In this document: piece by piece, positions 1 to 5,108 of the stretch
Position numbering within the stretch: position 1 is the stretch's first letter
Layout of the letters: each line of letters opens with the position of its first letter
NCBI GenBank assembly: GCA_938005655.1
Contig: CALLNA010000153.1
Span: 1 to 5,451, forward strand
Reading direction: 5' to 3'
Origin: an uncultured Novosphingobium sp.
GTDB lineage: Bacteria > Pseudomonadota > Alphaproteobacteria > Sphingomonadales > Sphingomonadaceae
Length of the DNA: 5,451 bases
Made by a program: the position numbers and the translations under genes
Notes under the pieces: generated by a model
Database searches by the model: none
Told to the model about the DNA's origin: nothing
What the model saw: the letters and a program-made list of their open reading frames with translations, nothing else

Positions 1-1550
1 AGCCCGACGATGACATAGGGGTTCTCCAGGCTGAAGTTGACCGTCAGGTCCGGGAAGAACTCCTTGAGGTCGGTGGTGTAAGCGGCGAACAGGACCAGGG
101 CGCCGAGGCCGGCCGAGCCGATCGCATAGCCCTTGGTGACGGCCTTGGTGGTGTTGCCCACGGCGTCGAGCAGGTCGGTCTTCTCGCGCACCGAATCGTC
201 GAGGCCCGCCATCTCGGCGATGCCGCCGGCGTTGTCGGTGACGGGGCCGTAGGCGTCGAGCGCCACGACCATGCCGGCCAGCGCCAGCATCGCGGTCGCG
301 CCGTAGGCGATGCCGATCAGGCCGGCGAGCTGGTAGGCGATGATGATGCCGGCGACGATCACGATTGTCGGCAGCGCGGTCGCCTCCAGGCTGACGGCCA
401 GGCCCTGGATGACGTTGGTGCCGTGGCCGGTCTCCGAGGCCTTGGCGATCGAGCGCACCGGGCGGAAGTTGGTGCCGGTGTAGTACTCGGTGATCCAGAT
501 GATCAGGCCGGTGATGATCAGGCCGAGCAGGGCGCAGTAGAACAGCGCGCGGCCGGTGATCTCGGTGCCCGGAAGCGCCGCTTCCATCCCGCCCAGCGCG
601 TGGCTGGTGGCGAACCAGATCGCCGGGACGGCGAGCACGGCCGAGACCAGGAAGCCCTTGTACATGGCGCCCATGACGTTGTTCGAGCCGCCGAGGCGGA
701 CGAAGTAGGTGCCGATGATCGAGGTGACGATGCAGACGCCGCCGATCAGCAGCGGCAGGGCCATCAGGTTCGGCAGCAGGGCGCCCACGCTCTTGAGCAG
801 CAGGGCGGTCAGGACCATGGTCGCGCCGACGGTGACGACGTAGGTCTCGAACAGGTCGGCGGCCATGCCCGCGCAGTCGCCGACGTTGTCGCCCACGTTG
901 TCGGCGATCACGGCCGGGTTGCGCGGATCGTCCTCGGGGATGCCGGCCTCGACCTTGCCGACGAGGTCGGCGCCGACGTCGGCGGCCTTGGTGAAGATGC
1001 CGCCGCCGAGGCGCGCGAAGATCGAGATCAGCGAGGCGCCGAAAGCCAGGGCGACGAGCCCGTCGACCACGGTGCGGTCATCGCCGCCGACGGTGAAGCC
1101 CGCCACGTCGGTCAGATACCAGTAGAACACCGCGATCGCGAGGAGGGCGAGGCCCGCCACCAGCATCCCGGTGATCGCGCCGGCGCGGAAGGCCAGGGTC
1201 AGGCCGGCCTGGAGGCCGTTCTGCGCCGCCGCCGCGGTGCGGACGTTCGAGCGGACCGAGATGTTCATCCCGATGAACCCGGCGACGCCCGAAAGGATCG
1301 CGCCGATGGCGAAGCCGAGCGCCGAGATATGCCCGAGCGTGACGAAGATGATGATCGCGACGACCACGCCGACCACGGCGATCGTCGTATATTGCCGCTT
1401 CAGGTAGGCCTGGGCGCCTTCCTGGATCGCGGCCGCGATCTCCTGCATCTTGGCGTTGCCGGCGGGCGATCCGAGCACCTGGCGGCTGGTGATGAAGCCA
1501 TAAACTATGGCCAATAGCCCCAAGGCTATCGAAATCGTGACGAGATTCAC
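1..1550 (-). CDS. hppA: Membrane proton-translocating pyrophosphatase, K+-independent type (partial, C-terminus beyond window)
   Basis: This integral membrane pump hydrolyses cytoplasmic pyrophosphate and moves protons across the inner membrane. The reading frame stays open to the left edge, giving 516 residues of a family usually near 700. The start is GTG at 1550, giving VNLVTISIALGLLAIVYGF, the usual hydrophobic first helix. Family motifs are in order: DVGADLVGKVE at residues 191-201 (pyrophosphate/Mg binding), DNVGDNVGDCAGMAADLFE at about 217-235, NFRPVRSIAKASETGHGT in the middle, DAYGPVTDNAGGIAEMA at about 432-448 and GNTTKAVTKG from about 465. Lys469 and Thr472 occupy the positions where K+-dependent enzymes carry Ala/Gly, so this should be the K+-independent H+ pump; that assignment comes from family knowledge. 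Many hydrophobic segments fit the 16-helix fold. It lies 128 bases downstream of thiL on the same strand and may use its own promoter. Identification is very secure; only the exact start is slightly open. Confidence 0.97.
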   Translation of the reverse strand, partial: MNLVTISIALGLLAIVYGFITSRQVLGSPAGNAKMQEIAAAIQEGAQAYLKRQYTTIAVVGVVVAIIIFVTLGHISALGFAIGAILSGVAGFIGMNISVRSNVRTAAAAQNGLQAGLTLAFRAGAITGMLVAGLALLAIAVFYWYLTDVAGFTVGGDDRTVVDGLVALAFGASLISIFARLGGGIFTKAADVGADLVGKVEAGIPEDDPRNPAVIADNVGDNVGDCAGMAADLFETYVVTVGATMVLTALLLKSVGALLPNLMALPLLIGGVCIVTSIIGTYFVRLGGSNNVMGAMYKGFLVSAVLAVPAIWFATSHALGGMEAALPGTEITGRALFYCALLGLIITGLIIWITEYYTGTNFRPVRSIAKASETGHGTNVIQGLAVSLEATALPTIVIVAGIIIAYQLAGLIGIAYGATAMLALAGMVVALDAYGPVTDNAGGIAEMAGLDDSVREKTDLLDAVGNTTKAVTKGYAIGSAGLGALVLFAAYTTDLKEFFPDLTVNFSLENPYVIVG

Positions 1551-1559
1551 GTGCGCTAT

Positions 1560-1565
1560 CCCCCT
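1560..1565 (-). promoter_or_regulatory. Candidate ribosome binding site of hppA
   Basis: The minus strand reads AAAAAGGGGGATAGCGCAC immediately before the GTG at 1550. AGGGGG is an imperfect match to the anti-Shine-Dalgarno sequence and sits nine bases from the start codon. It supports the GTG start, since no in-frame ATG occurs nearby and the protein from this GTG begins as the family normally does. Confidence 0.5.
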
Positions 1566-1622
1566 TTTTGACTGGTTGCGCGGTTCCGGATGGCTCCTCT
1601 CCCAAGGGGCCAAAGCGGGCCG

Positions 1623-1650
1623 AACATACGGGCGGAAGGCGCGGGCGCAA
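1623..1650 (-). promoter_or_regulatory. Weak candidate sigma-70 type promoter for hppA
   Basis: On the minus strand TTGCGC (1645-1650) is followed after 16 bases by TATGTT (1623-1628). The -10 matches TATAAT in four of six positions and the -35 matches TTGACA in only three. Transcription would start near 1616 and give a leader of about 66 bases. The -35 overlaps the hairpin at 1636-1666. hppA could instead be read from upstream genes. This is an inference from pattern matching only. Confidence 0.25.
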
Positions 1651-1666
1651 GCCCGTTAGGCGCTTT
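1636..1666. other. GC-rich stem-loop between thiL and hppA
   Basis: On the plus strand AAGGCGC (1636-1642) can pair with GCGCTTT (1660-1666) using one G-U pair, around an inner stem GGGC/GCCC (1643-1646 with 1651-1654) closed by a GCAA tetraloop, with a five-base bulge at 1655-1659. On the minus strand, the direction of transcription here, the inner stem and most of the outer stem still form, but the next bases are CCGCCC rather than a U run. It could be a weak terminator after thiL or merely GC-rich sequence. It is not a canonical intrinsic terminator. Confidence 0.3.
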
Positions 1667-1678
1667 CTTGGGCAGTTT

Positions 1679-2551
1679 TCAGCGGTGCTCGTATCCCAGG
1701 CCGTCCGCTTCGGTCAGCGGCAGGCCGTCCAGCAGCAGCGGGACCGCGGAACCGGGCCGGACTTCGCCGATGCGGTGGGCCTCGATCGGTAGCCCCGCGG
1801 CGGCGGGCGCGGTGAACAGCAACTGGTAGTCGTCGCCCCAGCGCAGCGCCTCGTCGCGGCGGGCTTCGGGGGCGGCGACCGGCACGGCGGCGCGGTCGAT
1901 CGCCAGGGTCGCGCCGCTGGCGCGGGCGATCCGCGCGGCGTCGAGCAGCAGGCCGTCCGACACGTCCATCATCGCCGAGACGTGCGGGGCGAGGGCCTGC
2001 CCTTCCGCGAGGAGCGCGCGCGGGCGGCGATAGGCGAGGCTGTCGCCGGAGCCGCCGCGCAGGGCCTCGAAGCCGAGCATGGCCGCGCCGACCGCTCCCG
2101 TGAGGTAGAGCCCGTCTCCGACCGAGGCGCCGCTGCGCGAAGGCACCGGGCGATGCGTGGCGCGGCCGATCGCGGTGAGGCCCAGCGCGCGCGGGCCCTG
2201 CGCCCGGACCGTATCCCCCCCGAGCAGCGGCGCGCCGTAATGCGCCAGCGCCTCGCCCAGCCCTTCGAGGAAGCGGACGTCGTCCCTGCCCAGGGTGTAG
2301 CCGAGCAGCACCCCGACCGGTTCCGCGCCCTTGGCGGCGAGGTCCGACAGGTTGGTGGCGACGAGCTTCCAGGCGAGGTCCGCCGGGTCCTGCCCGGACA
2401 GGAAATGTACGCCCTCGGCCATCATGTCATGGGTAAGGACCAGTGCCTCCTCGCCGAATTCGATCACCGCGCAGTCGTCGTCCAGCCCGCGCGCGCCGGG
2501 GTGGGTCGCCAGCCGGCGCAGCGCGGCGATGAGGGCGAGTTCGGCGGTCAT
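1679..2551 (-). CDS. thiL: Thiamine-monophosphate kinase
   Basis: ThiL phosphorylates thiamine monophosphate with ATP to give thiamine diphosphate, the active cofactor, in the cytosol. The 290-residue product is a little shorter than the E. coli enzyme (about 325) but carries the full motif series of the AIR synthase/ThiL fold: LDDDCAV at 23-29, THDMMAEGVHF at 40-50, TNLSDLAAKGAEP at 66-78, GGDT at 111-114, MDVSDGLLLD at 195-204 and WGDDYQLLFT at 238-247. The aspartates at 25/26, 42, 70, 113, 196 and 199 are the expected Mg/ATP ligands by family comparison. The last motif is usually G-[DE]-D-Y-E-L-L, so Gln243 replaces a common Glu. The ATG at 2551 has GGGAG seven bases upstream (2559-2563). 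It lies 141 bases after nusB with a palindromic repeat between them; nusB-thiL adjacency is common in proteobacteria. Confidence 0.96.
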   Translation of the reverse strand: MTAELALIAALRRLATHPGARGLDDDCAVIEFGEEALVLTHDMMAEGVHFLSGQDPADLAWKLVATNLSDLAAKGAEPVGVLLGYTLGRDDVRFLEGLGEALAHYGAPLLGGDTVRAQGPRALGLTAIGRATHRPVPSRSGASVGDGLYLTGAVGAAMLGFEALRGGSGDSLAYRRPRALLAEGQALAPHVSAMMDVSDGLLLDAARIARASGATLAIDRAAVPVAAPEARRDEALRWGDDYQLLFTAPAAAGLPIEAHRIGEVRPGSAVPLLLDGLPLTEADGLGYEHR

Positions 2552-2577
2552 GCCGGAGCTCCCGGGCCAAGTTCGTC

Positions 2578-2598
2578 ATGCTGAACTCGTTTCAGCAT
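2578..2598. repeat. Left hairpin arm of the palindromic element
   Basis: ATGCTGAA (2578-2585) and TTCAGCAT (2591-2598) form a perfect 8-bp stem around the five-base loop CTCGT. The pairs formed by TG (2579-2580) and CA (2596-2597) are replaced by C-G pairs in the right arm, so pairing is kept while the sequence differs. Confidence 0.8.
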
Positions 2599-2640
2599 CC
2601 ATCGTGCCTCCAGGCGTGATCCTCGCGAGAGGAGGGATGG

Positions 2641-2661
2641 ACCCTGAAACAAGTTCAGGGT
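2641..2661. repeat. Right hairpin arm of the palindromic element
   Basis: ACCCTGAA (2641-2648) and TTCAGGGT (2654-2661) form a perfect 8-bp stem around the five-base loop ACAAG. It is the inverted, slightly diverged counterpart of the left arm, with CC/GG in place of TG/CA at the second and third stem pairs. Confidence 0.8.
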
Positions 2662-2692
2662 GACGATCAAGGGCGGAAGGTGGGGAAGGGTT

Positions 2693-3136
2693 TTACCGCG
2701 CCGCCTTCGCCACGGCGTCCAGCACGCCGTTGACGAACTTCGCCTCGCGCGCGTCGAAGAACGCGTGGGCGACGTCGACGTATTCGCTGATCGCGGTGCC
2801 CACGGGCACGTCGGCGCGGGCCAGCAGCTCGTAGGCGCCGGCGCGCAGGATCTGGAGCATGGTCTTGTCGAGCCGGGCGAGCGACCAGCCCTCGGCCAGC
2901 TTGCTCAACAGCAGCGCGTCGATCTCGTCGCGGCGAGCGAGGGCGCCCTTGACCACGTCGTCGAAGAAGGCGGTCTCGGCCTCGGCGAACTGCATGTCCT
3001 CGATCTCGGCGCCGAGGCGGTGCATGTGGAACTCGTCGAGGAGCTGGACGACCGGCGTCCCCTCCATCTGGTGCTGGTACAGCGCCTGGACCGCGGCGAG
3101 GCGGGCGGCGGCGCGGGCTTGGGTGCGGGTCTTCAT
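2693..3136 (-). CDS. nusB: Transcription antitermination factor NusB
   Basis: NusB pairs with ribosomal protein S10 (NusE) to bind boxA RNA and support processive, antiterminated transcription of rRNA operons. The 147-residue product has the usual length and all-helical character. The N-terminus is basic and alanine-rich, with RLAAVQALYQHQ at 12-23 matching the conserved ARxxAVQALYQ region. The C-terminus EYVDVAHAFFDAREAKFVNGVLDAVAK (from about 118) matches the family's most conserved block, including KFVNGVLD at 133-140. The ATG overlaps the hisD stop as ATGA, a four-base overlap, and GAGG (3145-3148) sits eight bases upstream inside hisD. Translation is therefore probably coupled to hisD. 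The stop is TAA. No U-rich terminator follows; instead a palindromic repeat begins 26 bases downstream. Identification is secure. Confidence 0.96.
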   Translation of the reverse strand: MKTRTQARAAARLAAVQALYQHQMEGTPVVQLLDEFHMHRLGAEIEDMQFAEAETAFFDDVVKGALARRDEIDALLLSKLAEGWSLARLDKTMLQILRAGAYELLARADVPVGTAISEYVDVAHAFFDAREAKFVNGVLDAVAKAAR

Positions 3137-4425
3137 ATTCCGAGCCTCACTTCGACCGAGCGGGCGTGGGCGGGCAGCCCCTCGGCGTCGGCCAGGGCGA
3201 TCGCCGCCGGACCGATCGCCTGCAAGGCCGCCTCGTCGAGCTGGATGAAGCTCGTCCGCTTCATGAAGTCGAGCACCGACAGGCCCGAGGCGAAGCGGGC
3301 GCGGCGGCCGGTGGGAAGGACGTGGTTCGGCCCGGCGACATAGTCGCCCACGGCCTCGGGCGTCAGCCGGCCGAGGAAGACCGAGCCGGCATGGCGGATC
3401 GCCTCCAGCAGCGGCTGGGGATCGTCGACCGCGATCTGGACGTGCTCGGCGGCGAGCGCGTTGGCGAGCGCCGGGGCCTCGTCCAGCGAGGCGACCTCGA
3501 TGATCACGCCGTGGGTGTTCCAGCTCTCCGCGGCGACCCGCGCGGTCGGCAGCATGGCGAGTTCGACTCCCACCCGGTCCGCCACGGTGTCGGCGAAGAC
3601 CGGATCGTCGGTGATGAGGATCGACTGGGCGACGGGATCGTGCTCGGCCTGGCTCAGCAGGTCGGCGGCGATCCAGTCCGGATCGTTCTTCGCGTCGGCG
3701 ATGACCAGGATCTCGCTCGGGCCGGCGACCATGTCGATCCCGACCACGCCGAACAGCTGGCGCTTGGCCTCGGCCACCCAGGCGTTGCCGGGGCCGGTGA
3801 TGACGTCGACCGGGCGGATCCGCTCGGTGCCGAAGGCGAGGGCGCCCACCGCATGGGCGCCGCCGATGCGCCAGATCTCGTCCACCCCGGCGATGTGCGC
3901 GGCGGCCAGGACCAGCGGGTTGACCGCGCCCTTGGGCGTCGGCGTGACCACCACCAGGCGCTCGACCCCGGCGACCTTGGCGGGGATCGCGTTCATCAGC
4001 AGCGACGAGGGATAGGCCGCCCGGCCGCCCGGCACGTAGAGGCCGGCGGCGTCGACCGGCCGCCAGATCGCGCCGAGGCGCACGCCGCTCTCGTCCACCG
4101 AGTCGCGGTTGGCGGGCTTCTGCGCCTCGTGGAAGGCGCGGATGCGCTGGGCGGCAAGCTCCAGCGCGGCGCGCAGGTCGGGCTTCAGCTCGTCGTAGGC
4201 CCGGCGGCAGTCCTCGGCCGGGATGCGCCAGTCGCCGTCCTGCTCCAGCTTGTGGCCGTCGTAGCGGGCGGTCAGCTCGACCAGCACGGCGTCGCCGCGG
4301 TTGCGGACGTCGTCGAGGATGCGCGCCACGTCGCGGGCGACGTCCTCGTCGCTCTCGCGGCGATCGTTGACCAGGCGCTTGAAGGCCTTGGCGAAGCCGG
4401 GGTCGCGGGAGTTGAGGCGAAGCAT
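3133..4425 (-). CDS. hisD: Histidinol dehydrogenase
   Basis: HisD carries out the last two steps of histidine synthesis in the cytosol, oxidising L-histidinol to L-histidine with two NAD+ and a zinc ion. The 430 residues match the family length. Visible motifs are YVPGGRAAYPSS (130-141), GGAHAVGALAFGT (188-200), TGPGN (210-214), AGPSE (234-238), LSQAEHD (257-263), AAEHVQI (325-331), GDYVAGPNHVLPT (360-372) and a C-terminal PAH (418-420). By comparison with the E. coli enzyme the zinc ligands are Gln259, His262, Asp361 and His420, and the catalytic pair is Glu327/His328. His191 stands where the NAD-contacting Gln188 of E. coli would be. The frame is open much further upstream through hisG, but the true start is the ATG at 4425: the protein then begins MLRLNSRDPGF, GAGG (4433-4436) lies seven bases before it, and the ATG overlaps the hisG stop by one base (TGATG). 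The stop overlaps nusB. Confidence 0.97.
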   Translation of the reverse strand: MLRLNSRDPGFAKAFKRLVNDRRESDEDVARDVARILDDVRNRGDAVLVELTARYDGHKLEQDGDWRIPAEDCRRAYDELKPDLRAALELAAQRIRAFHEAQKPANRDSVDESGVRLGAIWRPVDAAGLYVPGGRAAYPSSLLMNAIPAKVAGVERLVVVTPTPKGAVNPLVLAAAHIAGVDEIWRIGGAHAVGALAFGTERIRPVDVITGPGNAWVAEAKRQLFGVVGIDMVAGPSEILVIADAKNDPDWIAADLLSQAEHDPVAQSILITDDPVFADTVADRVGVELAMLPTARVAAESWNTHGVIIEVASLDEAPALANALAAEHVQIAVDDPQPLLEAIRHAGSVFLGRLTPEAVGDYVAGPNHVLPTGRRARFASGLSVLDFMKRTSFIQLDEAALQAIGPAAIALADAEGLPAHARSVEVRLGI

Positions 4426-5069
4426 CAGGCGGCCTCGGCGACGAGGGCGCGGAACCGCTCGACCAGCAGGCCGACCCGCTCGTCGGTCTTGAGCGCGGCG
4501 CGGTTGACGATCAGCCGCGCGGAGATCCGGAGGATCGTCGCGGTCTCGACCAGCCCGTTGTCCTTGAGCGTACGGCCCGTGGAGACGAGGTCGACGATCC
4601 GGCTGGCGAGGCCGAGGCCGGGGGCCAGCTCCATCGCGCCGTTGAGCTTCACCACCTCGGCCTGGATGCCTTGCCGCTCGTAGTGGCGGCGGGTAAGGTT
4701 GGGATACTTGCTGGCGACGCGCAGGTGGCTGGTCGCCGCGTTCTCCGCGCCCGCCGGCTCGGCCACCGACAGGCGGCAGTGGCCGATGTCGAGGTCGACG
4801 GGGGCGTAGAGGTCCGAATAGGCGAATTCCTCGACCACGTCGGAGCCGACGATGCCGACCTGCGCCGCGCCGTGGGCGACGAAGGTGGCGACGTCGAAGG
4901 CGCGGACGCGGATGATCCGCATGTCGCTGTTCTCGCAGGCGAAGGACAGCGCGCGGGAGTGCTTGTCGTGGAACTCGGCTTCGGGCACCACACCGGCGCG
5001 CGTCATCAGCGGAAGCGCCTCGTCGAGGAGGCGGCCCTTGGGCACGGCGAAGGTCAGCGGTTCGGCCAT
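4425..5069 (-). CDS. hisG: ATP phosphoribosyltransferase, short form, catalytic subunit
   Basis: HisG joins ATP and PRPP to make phosphoribosyl-ATP and pyrophosphate, the committed first step of histidine synthesis. The 214-residue length marks the short form (HisGS), which lacks the C-terminal regulatory domain of the roughly 300-residue long form and normally works in a hetero-octamer with HisZ. Motifs include VPKGRL at 9-14, a GAAQVGIVGSDVVEE block near 67-81, VASKYPNLTRRHY in the middle, ELAPGLGLASRIVDLVSTG and the PRPP-binding loop DLVSTGRTLKDNG at 160-172. No hisZ lies in this window. The ATG at 5069 gives the standard N-terminus MAEPLTFAVPKGR, but no Shine-Dalgarno sequence precedes it, and a possible -10 box ends only 11 bases upstream, so a leaderless or very short-leader mRNA is possible. 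hisD follows with a one-base overlap, so the two are surely cotranscribed. Confidence 0.96.
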   Translation of the reverse strand: MAEPLTFAVPKGRLLDEALPLMTRAGVVPEAEFHDKHSRALSFACENSDMRIIRVRAFDVATFVAHGAAQVGIVGSDVVEEFAYSDLYAPVDLDIGHCRLSVAEPAGAENAATSHLRVASKYPNLTRRHYERQGIQAEVVKLNGAMELAPGLGLASRIVDLVSTGRTLKDNGLVETATILRISARLIVNRAALKTDERVGLLVERFRALVAEAA

Positions 5070-5080
5070 AGCTGGCGCGC

Positions 5081-5107
5081 ATTAGGCTGGCGGGCGAGAA
5101 AGGGCAA
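5081..5107 (-). promoter_or_regulatory. Candidate promoter of the hisG-hisD-nusB unit
   Basis: On the minus strand TTGCCC (5102-5107) is followed after 15 bases by CCTAAT (5081-5086), each matching four of six consensus positions; the spacer is shorter than the optimal 17. Transcription would begin around 5074, only a few bases before the ATG at 5069, in line with the absence of a ribosome binding site. The site occupies the 39-base gap shared with the divergent DUF2332 gene. It is inferred from pattern matching only. Confidence 0.35.
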
Positions 5108-5108
5108 C

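Larger units (their letters stand above)
2573..2666. repeat. Composite palindromic (REP-like) repeat element between nusB and thiL
   Basis: Two inverted arms flank a 38-base centre. The left arm (2573-2600) and the reverse complement of the right arm (2639-2666) agree at 23 of 28 positions, and both ends read TCGTCA/TGACGA. Each arm also contains its own perfect 8-bp hairpin (2578-2598 and 2641-2661). The centre adds further pairing: CCATC/GATGG, CCTCC (2607-2611) with GGAGG (2631-2635), and the palindrome CTCGCGAG at 2622-2629. The whole could extrude as a cruciform or fold in RNA. Its plus-strand translation contains the strings HAELVSAS and DPETSSG, which I recognise as recurrent spurious peptides produced by widespread intergenic repeats of this kind in proteobacteria. 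Copy number cannot be seen from one window. It lies in an untranslated gap inside a probable transcription unit, so it may affect mRNA stability or thiL expression. Confidence 0.8.

Noticed and set aside
423..1517. 364-codon open frame on the plus strand opposite hppA
   Set aside because: Its translation is Asp/Gly/Arg/His-rich low-complexity sequence typical of the antisense of GC-rich genes, and the opposite strand encodes an unmistakable pyrophosphatase.
1078..1650. 190-codon minus-strand frame starting upstream of hppA
   Set aside because: It overlaps hppA in another frame and is Arg/Gly/Pro-rich, as expected for a shadow.
2331..2663. 110-codon plus-strand frame containing HAELVSAS and DPETSSG
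   Set aside because: It is antisense to thiL followed by the palindromic repeat; these peptides are recurrent artefacts of translating such repeats, not a protein.
2667..2692. Possible intrinsic terminator directly after nusB
   Set aside because: The minus strand after the stop reads AACCCTTCCCCACC, with neither a stem nor a U-run before the palindromic element.
3166..4683. 505-codon open frame on the plus strand opposite hisD and hisG
   Set aside because: It is an antisense shadow of strongly conserved hisD and hisG, with biased composition and no recognisable domain.
4426..5082. Upstream extension of hisD to give a 649-residue protein
   Set aside because: The extra 219 residues are an out-of-frame reading of hisG, Arg/Pro-rich and unlike any HisD; the ATG at 4425 with its ribosome binding site gives the normal family length.
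5037..5108. Promoter for the plus-strand DUF2332 gene
   Set aside because: TTGGGC (5038-5043) and CATAGC (5067-5072) are 23 bases apart, and no better-spaced pair is visible.
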